A DNA stretch of 64,000 nucleotides from Ancylostoma caninum (Eukaryota > Nematoda > Chromadorea > Rhabditida > Ancylostomatidae): NCBI GenBank assembly GCA_037903475.1, contig JBAJFG010000420.1, forward strand, positions 46,865-110,864. Reading direction: 5' to 3'. The position numbers were made by a program, and so were the translations under genes. A model generated the notes under the pieces. It saw only the letters and a list, made by a program, of their open reading frames with translations. It had not been told where the DNA came from and did no database searches. Numbering within the stretch: position 1 is the first letter of the stretch; each line of letters begins with the position of its first letter. Shown here piece after piece: positions 1-13,100 of the stretch.

Positions 1-1093
1 TCTGGTGCTGCGTGGGAAAAATGAGTCGTAGTACAACGTGGTCCTTGCTGTATCTGTATAACATCTGAACTGGTGTCCTCTTGTTCTATTGCTAAAATTG
101 GAAGGCATGAGGAGACGTTTAACATCAATTTCTATCTCGTCAAAAACAATTTTGAAGAGAAGATTTTGGTCATGAACAATTCGCCTTAAATGTAGCGATG
201 CAGCATTCAGACGCGCAAGTCGCTCTTGGTAAGATATCTTGAACAATCCAATCCTGGCAGAAATGCGCTTCGTAAATGATCTCTGCACGCTTTCGAGCTC
301 ATCTATCAGGTGAGGTTTAGTTGGAGACCAAAGCGGAGTACAGTACTCAAGTAATGGTCTTACATAAGTAGCGAAAAGCTTATACAATGTGAGCAGGTTA
401 CGAGTGCGAAAACATTTCAAGATATGATTCGATTTTCTAAACGCAGCCTGCACGATATTCCTTATGTGTTGCTCGAAGTTTAGTTCATTGTTGTAGGTGA
501 TGCCGAGGTCACGAAAAGAATTAGAAATAGAGAGCTCGTAGTCTGCTAAAAAGAACCGACAATTGATGGGATGATTTGAACCGACAAGCATCACAGTCGT
601 TTTCTCTCTAGAAATATCCAACATCCATTTAGCTGACCAATCCATGACGGCGTCTAAGGCCTGCTGGATTCTACTGTAAGAATTAAGTGAAAATAGCTTG
701 CAGTCGTCGGTATAGATGGTGCAGCTAACATTAGGAGGTAGGCATTTAGGAAGATCGTTTATGTAAAGTATAAACATGAGTGGGCCCAAGCAAGTGCCCT
801 GCGGCACGCCACTTGACGTGGGGTACGTTGCGGAATATGCTCCGTTCACACACACCTTTTGAACCCGATCAGAGAGGAATGACTTCAGGAAGCGGAGGAG
901 ACACCCGGTTATGCCATAACAAGAGAGCTTAGTGAATAGTAAATTGAGTGGAATAGAGTCAAATGCCTTAGCGTAATCAATGTAACAATGTAGTTCCGGC
1001 TTGGTTTCCTCAGAGGCCACAGGAAACACAGGTGAGAGAGATGTTGTAATGTATTTCTTCTTGAGGTCAAAAACCACACTTACATGCGTACTT
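1..1093 (-). mobile_element. LINE reverse transcriptase, 3' portion (CR1/jockey-like)
   Basis: Reading the minus strand gives one open frame from a stop near 1093 to the window edge (about 360 codons), so the element continues to the left. RT motifs appear in order: an Asp-containing box A (IDYAKAF), box B (SGVPQGTCLGP, then LMFILYINDLP), and the catalytic box as YTDD (codons near 700-711) instead of the commoner FADD. After it comes the thumb-like region typical of CR1/jockey LINEs (DLGITYNNEL, RPLLEYCTPLWSP). The homology to LINE RT starts abruptly just before box A, so the copy is probably 5'-truncated there, although an upstream exon or frameshift cannot be excluded. No stop or frameshift interrupts the visible part, which suggests a relatively young copy. 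Clade assignment is by motif only. Confidence 0.85.
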
Positions 1094-1207
1094 ACTTACT
1101 TATCCTTCTTAGCTCGCGCACATGGGTGACACTGCTGAAGGTGCCACAGGACATTGCAAGCATTTCGTTATTGTTTTCCAGTGAAGTCTGTCCATTGTAG
1201 AGTTTTG

Positions 1208-1345
1208 ACCGAATTGAATAAAATTCGAATATTTATTCGAATGTTCGAATATTCGAAAATTCGTGGGCCCGAGATTATTCGAAAACTCGAATGTCCGAAT
1301 ATTTTAGGCCGAAAATTCGAATATTTGGAACAGTTTTTTTGCTCC
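1208..1345. repeat. TTCGAA-rich low-complexity patch
   Basis: ATTCGAATATTCG-like blocks recur throughout this stretch and the sequence is strongly self-complementary. A similar patch lies at 25100-25290. The rest of 1094-2900 shows nothing I can assign. Confidence 0.6.
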
Positions 1346-2919
1346 GCAACTGTTATTTGAGTTCCACTCACTCGCTGAAGAACCATTTTAACTGAAACCG
1401 CAGCCCAATTTCTCACTTCTATCTCAATTTTCCCGAAAACCTGCTCATATCTTTGCACGCATTTGAAAGCCGCCAACCGCATTTGAAAACTTTGAAACTG
1501 CAATTCTACGAATTACACGAAGTTGGCGACGATGATCTTTCCGGTAAAGCGTATACATGTATTTTTCTAGACACTTGAGAGGCCAACAGTTTTAACTAAA
1601 CTTCCGGTTATTTAAGCCTTTCCTTCAGAATATGTAAGTGAACTGCAAAATATATTGGACTGTCGGGAAATGATTGAGACACCCTGGATTCCTTTCAGTC
1701 TTCAAACTTTTCCTCTTCTATTAAAGAACTTCGGAACATGATGTAATGATCATGTGCACATGTCTCCGGGGCCAGTTATCGGGTACAGTTCCAGTACTAC
1801 GGGGTCAGCAATCATGTTAATACAGGTCGAAGAAGTCATCAGTCACTGATCAAAAATCGTCAAATTTGGCGAAGTGCTGCTCTACCAGGGAGAGTTTTAG
1901 GCCCCAGGCAAAGTGTTATTTAGAGGGCACGATGTTGGACAAGTGTGATGTGTATGGCATCGTGGTCCGTGCTTGCTCCTCCGAGTGCCGATGAGTTAAC
2001 AGAGCCATTTGAGGGTGCGTTTTGTACAGCAAAATACACGCTCAAATGCGTTGATGTCTCTATTTCCTCAAAAGCTTTGTTGTCGCCCTGATTTGACTAT
2101 TGTAAAAGTTGATGTTGCCCATCATGTTGCTAACCGGCAACTCTGGTAGAACTGACCCTGCACAAGCTCGGGAGGTGGAAGCTCGGAAAATGGCTTCGAG
2201 GAGATATATCGCTCGCGTTACGAACGACGGCTCACGGTTGCATTGCTGACGATCCCCGATCAGAACGTCATGATGATGTTGCTGTCCCTCTTGCTCGCTT
2301 TGGCGCCCCCCAGGAGCTCGTGCAAGGAATTCGCTCGAATTGGTTGCTCGTCCATTTTTGCTCCTAGATAACAAAAGGCGCAGCGCCACGTCCTTACATA
2401 GTCATGGCAAAGATGCTCAGAGGGCAGAGTATCACATATTCACATACCATGGGGACAGGTCACGTGGCAGAGATACAAGGAAGAATTTTTGGGGGAGTGT
2501 CTCATTATTTCCCGACAATCTAATAATAATAACTTTTACACAGCATTTTTCCCTATATTTATCTGATTTCCGACTACTGCTTCGTTGAAACTCTTTCTAA
2601 GTACATGACCGTTAGTTATGGAATTCAAAGTACACACAAAATCTTGAGAGCCTCATATAATCCTTTCTGCTCAAACATACTCCGACATCTTGTTATAGAA
2701 GTTCCGCTGGTTTTGACATTCAACGTACAAGCATGCAGTTGGACCGGGTAAACAGAAGTAATAATGAGGAACGGCGTAATACACTGTGTTTTTTTATATC
2801 GCTGACGCTTTTCCGTTGATAACTGGAAGCTCAATTATGATCTAGGTAACTGAGGCACTGTATACCTCCTCCTCTCATTAACTACCATGGATCGTTTTGT
2901 TAAACTACAACACAGAGAT

Positions 2920-3243
2920 ATTAAAGCTAAAGCCTTTCCAGGAAGGAAGGGTTGTCAGGTGCATCCTCCATAGCAGCTTGTGTGGCAAGCGCGAAGGCTC
3001 CATTCTGCACAAGTGGCCAGGCCATTTTAGCTCTCTTATTTCAGCATCGATGATAGTCTGATCACAGCATCTCCTTCGAATTTCTTCACTCCGGACTCGG
3101 CTCGTTGAGTGATACCATGGATTCGTAGAAAACATCGTCGAAAGCATTTGAAACGTTTCCAGCTTTAGTGCATTCGAATGAAGAGTTGTTCAGGATTCTG
3201 CTCCGTACAGCAATATCGGTAGTACTAGTTCCCTAAATATCCT
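2920..3243 (-). pseudogene. LINE C-terminal fragment
   Basis: The minus strand encodes a segment resembling the end of many RT-class LINE proteins: VLPILLYGAES, then about 60 residues later LKWPGHLCRMEPSRLPHKLL. These motifs (LLYGxExW and W.GHVxRM..SRLPxxLL) mark the post-RT C-terminus of RTE/CR1-type ORF2. The position normally occupied by Trp after GAES is TGA, so the fragment is dead. No RT catalytic region is found nearby. It is unrelated in frame and position to the LINE at 1-1093 and is probably a separate old insertion. Confidence 0.6.
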
Positions 3244-3249
3244 CATTTT

Positions 3250-6200
3250 CTCGAAAGTTTAGACATTTGCTCTGCGCCAAATGCACCAGGCGAGTGATCC
3301 AAATGCAGAAGACGCGGCTCCGATAAGACTAAGAATATCCAGAGATCAAGAGAGAGGGATTCAAAACCACATTAGAAATACAACTCATATATGTCAACCT
3401 ATACAACATTTTATCCAAGGAGTCCGGTGCTCCGAAATTATTGAAAATATAGCATCGGTTCCAAAGTCTGTGTCGCATTCCATGCATATAACTGTTCTCG
3501 GTAGCTCACCGAAATCTTCCTTCTACAGAGAATTCCAGAATGATAACGTGTGTGTGTGTGTGTGTGACTAACTTCGAAGGTTGGACTGTTAGAACCAGAA
3601 GTTTGGGAACCATGTGTTGTGATGCTGCATCGCCATCTAATTCATGTATCCCCAACATGAGGTAAGAAAGGCATCACTTGGTGTTCACAGCCTAGATTTC
3701 ATCAGTGTTAAAAAAAATTGGGTATAATCGTAAGGTTACTTCATAGTGCTTCTCAATTCCCAGCCTTTCTTCACTTCTACATTATGTTCGCTTGGAAGCC
3801 ATCATCACCAAATTATTATTTGATCATGGGAAGAGGCGCTTGGGACCCGAGCTTTGATTATACTTTCAGTCAACACCTGCATCAATGTCACAATTCCGAC
3901 GGCATTAGTGGCTCCGGCAGAGTTCTCATTTCATTCAAGCATCATTCTCTTGTTTTTGTTCTCCTAATGTTTGTCCCTCACTAGCTCCAATTCCGATAAA
4001 CCATAAATGTAGGGAAGTAGAGACCTGGTGAAGTATTGAAGATTTGGAACTGTTTAACTGAATTCAATCGTGCAAAGAGTCAAGCTTGTGTAGGTGTAGG
4101 AGGTAAAACTGTTTTCATGCTACTTTTACAGCAGTGGTTTTTCCAGAATGATTTTATGAGTCAGTGCACAAATATCGCTCTCACGGGGACATGAGCTGTC
4201 GATTCATTGCCACCGAGCGAGCAAACTCCAAGAAATTCACGCCGAAGCTGTAGCACAAACAGCCGGTGTAGTGTTGCCAAATAATTCTAGCAGTCTATTT
4301 TCCATGTTCAAAAATAACATCGACGGTAATATAGGCTGTGTTCACAAATGGCGATTAGTTTCTCATCAAGTTCTGGTGACGCGATGTCGCTTTCCCTTAA
4401 ATCTTTATTGAAAAAAAAAAGAAATTGTAGTGATATAGAAGAAGGAATCATTGAGACTTCTCCAGTAGTTTCGTATTCAGAAGATTCCAATGTACTGAAT
4501 CCTTCACATAATTCATCGCAGGTCAGGATTGAGAACTGTTCCATCGGTAGGACATATGATGCTCATACAGAGCGCCTAGCAGACGCAGGCATTATCTCGC
4601 GTGTGAGCGGGTCCAGATCAATGAGGTCTACAACATGTTTGCATTTTACAACATACATAAAGTAAAGACATTTTGATGTTATACTATAGCAGAATGAAGG
4701 ATGTGTAGGTTGCACCTAATGAGCGTGAATTAGAATAAAAAATAATAGATAAAAAATGATAAAATCCTTCCTTGCTGCACGATTGTCGTTGCTTTCCAGC
4801 GAGAGCTTTCTCAATTAAACCTATTCAGAATATTGAATACACTGGTGTTTGTCGATCAATACGTTGAGAAGAACTAGACAGGTTGCAGTTTTATGTGTGG
4901 GAACTGTTACAGGAAATCATCAGTACCTTTTGAGAGTTAAATAAAAATACGGTTAAGGAACGAGTCGCTCCTATTACGCGAAAGAGGTGGCGTGATGAAC
5001 TAAGGTGTCTTCGCTCATCAAACTTATAATTTCATAGCTTTCAGGAAAGAACCAACCTGACAAACTTATTTCTCATTGGCAAGAATCTGTGCATTTAACG
5101 GTTTTCCTATTGATAAAGTTTCCTCACAACTAAAATGAACAGCTGTAAAGGCATAGGTTGAAATCTTACTATGGATTTCGAACGTCCTAGTTTTTCTTTA
5201 GTTAACAATGTACATAGATAGTAATTGCCACGAATAATTAACGAGGCTGACGACGACCGAGATAACAATATACGTAGCAATCCTTCACTGTCGATAACCG
5301 CTTTAACTCTGACTCTATTTCGAAAAGAAAGGAGAGTTACTTGAACTTACTGGTGATGTGTTCAATGGCGAATGTTACCAAACGTTCTAGAACCTACGAT
5401 AACAACAGATCGTCAGTATTTACCTTTCTCTAGTATGACCACACAATGTGCCCCCGAGAATAAGAATCCGCGCGCAGTCATCTTGTACTTTTCCGCCAGC
5501 CACTTTTCTCCCGAACGTTCATAGTGTCATTTTCTCCTGCCAAATATGTCTCGTAGTTCGGTTGTGGAAAGTTACTGTTTGACGATGACTGTTCTTTTCT
5601 TTAGAGGGAACAAATGACGTTACTTCGCAAGTTTATAATCGTTGAGAAAACTGTTACTTATCTCCACTGCCTGTTAATAGTGAAATTTCTCGTGAGAGAT
5701 AGTAAAATAAACTTGTGATTTTTTGCAGGAACTGACGTTGCATCGGTCACGTGGTATGCTTGCATGCTTTCAAACCTTCACTTGTGACAAATTTACGAAA
5801 TATACCTTTCTTACTTTCGTAGATGTAGTTACTGTATGTTCTGGTGACATTTTTCATTTTGGCTATGAAAAGCTGCTTGTCGTTTGGACTGCTGTACTTA
5901 AAAAGATCTTGTTTTTGGACTAATTATTACCTTACAACCAATTTTAATCTGTAACTAGCGCCCCTTCGATACGCCAGAAAGTGAGCTGGGGCAGCCACTT
6001 GAAGTAAGCAAAAGCTTCACACATGCGAAATATTTCGAAAATAGCAAATGAGCAAAAGTAATCATCAGCTGAGCTCAAATGCAAAATCCTCCCTATAATT
6101 TGCGTATATTCTACGGGTTTGGCCGCCTCTCCAACGTCGGGCTTGGAGTCTTCTCGCGATCCTAGCCTTGCTTGCGAATTCTTAATCACCCACCTACATG

Positions 6201-6470
6201 TAAAGCTAATTTGCAATGATACTACCTACTCTTTTTTTGTCACATTTCTTACATGTCTTTGGATCCGTTATGAACAACCGCTCCTAACGTTCCACAAGTT
6301 CACATTGCTTTGGTACTTGTGAACAATACAGTGTAAGCAATGCCGTGCGAATAACCACCTGAAATGATTCAAGCTTTACGTTACTGAGATAGTCCAGCTA
6401 ATGAGCTTCAGCTTTCTTATACTGGGAGGAAGAAAAATTGGTTGACTGAGACAGAATGAGCGCATGGCGC
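3250..6470. other. Gene-poor stretch, no assignable gene
   Basis: I see only short frames with no recognisable motif. The one mildly exon-like segment is 4348-4522 (+), an ATG followed by 58 codons rich in Ser and Lys ending at a CAG|GTCAGG donor-like site. Nothing adjacent confirms it. A 5' exon of a downstream gene is possible but unsupported. Confidence 0.4.
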
Positions 6471-6479
6471 ACCCTACTT

Positions 6480-7105
6480 TACCGTCATATATGTATCTTG
6501 GCGTTTTCCCCACTAATGGACCCCATGCGGACCCATTCTCAGTCCGTGCACCCGTAATCTGGCACTTTCCACACTATTGGGCCAGGGTAAACCCATTCTT
6601 TATTCGAGGACCTAACGTTCTTCCCACTATTGGGCCAGGGCAGAGCGGATCCATCGGTGGACCTGTATCCCGGCGCTTTCCTCACTAATGGGCCCCATGC
6701 GGACACAGTCTCCATCCGTGGACCCGTATGCTGGCGTTTTCCCCACTAATAGGAATCATGCGGACCCACTCTCTATCCGTGGTTCCGTTTCCAGGCGCTT
6801 TCCCCACTTATGGGTCAATTCTCCATTCATGGATCTGTATCCTGGCGTTTCCACCAGTACTGGGCCAAGGCGGACCCAATCCATTGGTGGGACTCGTATT
6901 TCAGCGCTTTCCCCTATATCCCCCCTGTAGACCCAGTTTCCATCGATGGATCCGCATCGTGGCGTTTTCTCCAGTACTGGGCCAAGGCGGACCCTTTCTC
7001 CATCTGTGGACTCGCTCCCTAGCATTTCTCCAATAATGGGCCCCTGCGGAGCCAATCTCCATCGACGGACACCTATCATGATGTTTTCCTGAACTACGGG
7101 GCCCC
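6480..7105. repeat. Diverged minisatellite, about 60-bp period
   Basis: About ten imperfect units repeat every 57-62 bp around the core GGCGTTTTCCCCACTAATGG, each followed by a CGGACCCA block and a GGACCCGTAT block. The unit aligns with the reverse complement of the 59-bp monomers in the Helitrons at 26403 and 37466 (GGCGTTTCCCCACTTTTGG, then GGACCCGACTCC). It therefore looks like an old, decayed array of the same family. I do not see the Helitron ends around it. Overlapping open frames here are by-products of the repeat. Confidence 0.8.
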
Positions 7106-7109
7106 GGCA

Positions 7110-10100
7110 TGTCCGTCATCAGTGCACCCGCACTCTTTCTAAATCTCGAGAGTAATGGAAGGAAGTTGTTAAATATTTAGAAAGTTTGATCAATTGCACA
7201 ATTGGTTTCAGAATACCCATGGGTAGGAGATTAAACGTCTTTTCATTGTATCCGAGCCTAAGGGTTGCTCGATGGTCTGGTTGCTAGAAATAATGGTATG
7301 GAGGGGGGGGGGGGGATAAGCGTAGCGAAATTCGACACGACCCATATTAATGGATCTCGTAAGTATCATCGTTCTTGCAGTTGTAACCTGCTTCACCAAG
7401 CCTTCATTCAACAAGTTTCATCAAAACTATCTAAAACTCACATAACAAAGCTATTAGCCATGTGACATCTGCCAGAAATACCCCTAATATCTTCCCTTCA
7501 AAACTGAAAACTGAATAGCAGAGCTCTTCTACTCTTGACAACGTCATCATCAGTTTAGTGAAAAACGTTCGTTGGAGATTTCACATGCATGTGAAATAGT
7601 ATCTTGCATGGTATTGCATGTGGTATCCCTTGACCTGATACACAACACAATTGTTCAGATGCAGCTGGCAGAAGATGAGCGAAGCATGCAGAAGCGAGAT
7701 TCTCGACACTCAAGGAACTTCAAGGTGAAAATTTGATGTCCACACGTAGGGATGGTGGCCCAAGATGAACTTGACTTCGTCAGTGAAAACCACTGGTGTT
7801 CATCCGTTATGCATGTAGGAGACCTCGACAACTTCGCCCCTTATGTAGTTCATGACATTATCGAGAATCAGCTTGAATAAACACTGATTCAGCATTTACC
7901 ATTACCTATTTTTTACCAAGATTAGCTCTGCTGTTGAGTTGTGAGGTGTTGGTATCTCTTAGAAAACGTAGAGAAAATTTTTGTATCAAATAAGAACACC
8001 GGAACCTTTAGAAAGAATGGCGGAGAGAAATAATAATGAAAAAAAAGTTAAGTCTCTACTAAAACCCAGAGCGAATCAGATCGGTTTTCAAGAAAATCTC
8101 AACTTCTGACCAATGGACCAGTTTATGAAAAACCTTTGAAAAGACCAGTTTTCTCCAGCGTCGAGTCGAACACAGCGCGGTCACTCCTGAAAAAGTGAGG
8201 CTGCCTGATCTATCCTAAGGTAAATGCCCAAAATAGAATCTTCTGAAGGTCAAATGTTTCACGAGATAACCGAGGTATGTGCAGATTGTGCTCGTGTAAC
8301 TGTCTCAGTGTCGTTTGAGTGAAAATTGAGCATTCACAGTGGGTTTTATCGGACGTGCCTATAACGGATACGAAGTACCCATTATACGAGTACGTACTGT
8401 AGAAGTCTTGAAAGTCTTCTTTTCCAGGCGATGTCGCGAGCGCTATCCGCTTTTCCACGGAGGCTCACTTCTGCTCGGAAAATCACTATCGCTCGAAATG
8501 CATCTTTCAATTATCCTACAGAAGGTAATCGAACACATTACGACTGATTTTTTTTTCGTATAAAAGAAACCGAATTCTTCCTTCGTGGAGACGTCTATAT
8601 ATCTCTTCTCAACTACAAAAAAAAACAGCGGTGGTGTTGTGAAGGCTCTTTTTTTGCGAATATCGCTGTGTCTCGGAATAGTCTTGTGATTGAAAAAAAA
8701 CATGTCTTTTAGCGAGGGTTTATGTTTGCTCCGAATGGTTGGTGGCCTCAACGAAAACAGATTCTCAGACTTGAAACCACACCTCTTCAAGATATTCTCT
8801 ACATACAAATTTTTTACTGATTTTCTAGAAGTAGAGACAACGAATGAAATCTCGTGAAAAGCAGGTTGATCATTAGTCTCGCATGCGTTGAAGAGGAGTG
8901 CTGAAGCAGTACATGTAAGATAGATAGTGTAGTAGAATTACTTCAGCTTCGATCTAATGTCGTAATTGGACGGTAAATTCTCAGGAAAGCCATGGAAGCA
9001 TACTGGATAGTGCCTTGAAAGAGCTTGGAAAACTATTTTTGAGGCCCCCATTTGCATGAATTCTTTGCAATTTTGTCAGACTTTGGGCAGGTAAGTTTCG
9101 ACGAGCTGAGCCGGTCGGACGACACATTCCAACTCGTACATAATACAGCTGTGCTCAGCTCGCAGCATTGTGTGCGCTGAGGTGGATCTCAAGAACGATC
9201 TAGGACGTGTGCCCCTTCCAGTATGCTCTCTTTGCTTTGCTCGCCTAACCACGGGGGCTATCTTGCAGTGGATCGTGATCGGCCCGCTCTGTCCACAGTC
9301 GCCTTAATCGCATGTGCTGACCCTCACACATTTGCTCAGCCGAGTCGCCGCTTTCTTGTTCGCAATTGACACTTCCACCTCGACTTTTTCGCTCAACTGG
9401 TCGCTACTCCCGCTCTTCTTGTGAATTTATCAAAAGAAGGCAAAGTTTCACTTGTAACTGCACTGAAATCACATCACTATGCTTTCTTCGCTCCCCCCTC
9501 CCTTTAAGTCCCCATGTTGACTATAAATTCGTGATTTTCCGTTTTTATAACGGACCTTCATCCGTATTTGTGCGAACATGCTGCACAGATGCTCGATCCG
9601 GTCCGCGGTGTTTATTTTGAGCCCAGGGGAGTTCTGGTCGCTGCCGATACTTCAGCACGACAACAAAGGACAGCGACGAGGTAGTCGGCATCCGTGTGCT
9701 GGAAACTGTTTCTTCTTCCGGGAGATTTGTACTGTAGCCCCTGCTGACCTATGCTCACATCCGCATTGTGATCTGTGGCCACTCGCCATGCTCCGGTAGT
9801 TCTCGTCGCTCGGAGTGGATATGTTTGCTCTCATCCTAAACCGTTTCTCTCCTACATTTGTGTTCACACATGAAGCCCTATCCTACTGTAGGCTCGTGTA
9901 TCCTCGCGTCTTCTTGTCGCTTTCGGAAGCTTGCTTCCGACTTGGGGACCAAGCCCCATACTTGGTCTTCTAGCTACTCCGCAAGAAAGTGTTCCTAAAA
10001 CTCCAGGATGTCTTCACAAAAAGTAACCTGAACTAAATGTCTGATGAGATCTGCATAATTTCATGTTCGTCCCAATAAGGGACAAATTTTGCAGAAATTT

Positions 10101-13100
10101 TGTCAATACTCCACTTCTTCTGCCCCAATATGTCGAAATCAAAATTTTCGCTGAAACTTCGTCTATGGGGCTATTTTACGTGCTCATCACGGATATCATC
10201 GCATTTGTACCGTGACACCGTTTTTGCAGGTGACGGTAGGCGTACGGTACCACACGGTATATTACGAAATTTTCCGAGACTTCGCAGAGAGGGGTTATTT
10301 CATGTGTTGATCACCAACGTTGTTTCCCATGAAATTGCAGTTTTCTCATCGAAAGTTGCGTTTTCTCCCAATCTGCGGCAGTACTATTACTGTAATCGTG
10401 CAAAGACGGGGTTGCAGTTCAAAACGGATATGATAACCATGATCAGCACATGTCATCAGCACATCCCTGCATGTCAAGTTTCGAAAGAATCATGCCATAT
10501 ACCTGCCACGTGTGGAATCTACGGTTATAATGCAAAGTGAGTATTATATCCGTGATCACTAAGTCAAATAAGCTTTCCCACCTAGAAAATATTGCACAGG
10601 AAATCTTGAGCTTTCAGAGCAGAAGAAGTGGAATAGTGCGGTTATTATTTGAGAGGATGGATGTCGAAAGCTAAGTTTGGTCACGATGAACATACAGGAA
10701 ATCATCCTCGGATCTGTGTATGTGCCGATCTAACCACATATTCAGCATAATTTTGTTTTGGGATTCAAAGCTTCAACGCTTTCAACTCGGTCCTCTTGAG
10801 TCTTTCGTTCGCGCAGACTTCGCTAGTTTTTTTTACCAACCCATTTGCGTAGCCCTTCTTCAAGTGAGGGAGGTGTTTTGCCTTTTTCTGTTTGCGTTTC
10901 TCACATTTCATTAGAGAAACGAATAGATACAAACATACACAGGAACAGTAGGGCAAGTCCAGCAGTTCCTTGAAAATGAGGAATTCAGGCGTTTTCTAAA
11001 ACTATCCAGTTCCCTACTACGACTGAGCTTTCGCCTGAGTGGAGGATGAGGTAAAGCTGTGAGATCTAGGCTCTTTGGAGCACCTACTCGACTCCACTTA
11101 ACCTAGCGGCGGTTTTGCTTGGAACGAAAAAAAGGGCTGTACTCGGCTCTTAAATAAGTTGTTCTACAGCAATCAAGAGACTTCAGTCTCATTTAAATGT
11201 GGAGCAGCCACTTTTCCTTGCACTGTGCAGACTCCGAGAACATAAGCTTTCTCCATTGATTTCAATTATTCGGGCCTTACAATGCGAATTTATGATCTTT
11301 CAGCCATTTCACGCAAAGAAAATAAGGCAGAGTTTAAATTCCAGCAGAAATCAATGCCCTTGTTCCCTTTTATTTCATCCTTTCGGAAAATCCTAAGGCT
11401 ATGGCTGATGCACCCCGTGTTTAAAAGTAATGCAGCTTTTTACAGGCTGTCTTGGGGCTTCGGCTCCTGGCTTGAGCGATCTACCAGGCCTTGACCTTCC
11501 CCGACGAGCCCGGCGATTTTCCTCCAAGCTACAACGGGCGGGATCGCACAGACCGGACTTTGTCAACACCTGGATACGCTCGTCCAATTTCGGGTGCGGG
11601 CTTACCTCAGAATTTGATTTGTTCAACAGAGCTGACTAAGCGATAGTCATTGGGCTGGTTCTGGCAAATTATTTCGATGGCATTTTATCCAAGTTGCCTC
11701 AAAATTTCCAAGGGAGATCTTCCCTTGAAAGGACATTTTCGACTTCGAGTTGGGGTGCCAATAGTAACTAAAAGAACATAGCGGATGTTAAGTGAACGCT
11801 AGGAATGTTTATGTACATTCTTACCTGCTGAGAAACTCGAGCTGCAATCACGGACCCAGCTGCCTCAGAGGTGTTTTCTATTTTCTACAGCATTTTGGTC
11901 GTTGGAGGCAGTCACGTGCCATTCCCAGCGAATTTTTTTGCAGTACTTTGTGCAACCGTAACAGTAAAAAGGGGCACACATTGAAGGATAATCATTCTTG
12001 CCTCACAGAATAGCTCCCGTTATTCTGTCGCGCAGCAGCCCCCATGCAGTAGCAGACCAGCTATGGACTGGAGTTGCCGCAGTTGTTTAGCTTGTGTTTT
12101 TTTTTTCGATCCGAATTTGGACTAAAAGCATTTGGAAAGAAGACAAAAGAAGACAAAAACATACTACGAACACCAATATCGACAGCTCCCGCGCCCACCT
12201 GCTCTGCAGCGCCGCGTAGATGTTGCGGTGCGGTAGTGGTGATTGACCAACATGATGATTATGGCTGGGTGACTGGACGATTAATTATTCCCTTATAAGC
12301 CTAAGAAAAACTCTCCGCAAGTGATTGCGAACAAAACATCTCCCATATGTGCAAAATGATTATGGAAGCAAAAAATGGATGTCAGTTGTTCGCAGTTAGG
12401 TGGCCCTCGTAGGTAAAGTGTGAGCCAGTTTTTTTCTTCGATAATTACAGTGCAATATGGATGAACTGGTGTTTCAGTTTCCAGGGTAGTTGTTTCACAA
12501 CCGTCAAATGAATACTTTTTAGTCTGAACCAGGATATCCAGGAAGAACAGGAGGAAATTCGCCAGTCCGCAGAGGAGCCCTCCCCCCGAGTGATGACCAG
12601 GGAGAAATGTGACCCGGTAACGATTTAGTTTTTTTACACCCCATGATATTTGCATAAGACCGCTGCTGCCCTATCTGATCCACATGTGTTCACAAGCTCT
12701 TTGTCAAGAAGTAGCTCTAAATCTTTTGTGAGGCCGGGGTACCCCTTGAATTGGTTCAGCTCTTGCTATGCGCTCACTGACCAAGCAAGGTAAGTGAGGT
12801 AGGCTCACAAGGGCTGTTACCATACCAGTAAAATACGCTGCAAGAACATCACCACTGTTTGAAGTGGTGTTCATCCAGGACTCAGCACCTTTACCGTTTC
12901 ACCTCATTCTTCAATGGATACACCGGCCATTCACAGTTACCATGAAAGCCTGGTTGTGGAGACGAGATGAGTTCATTGCCGCGCACCCCAGGAAGAAGCT
13001 CCAGCAAGAAGTGTAGGCTTGGAAAGATTGCCTCGAGGAATTAGAGATGAGATACATCAAGAAAGCTGAGTATGCTTAATGCTGGGAACTAGCATTGGTT

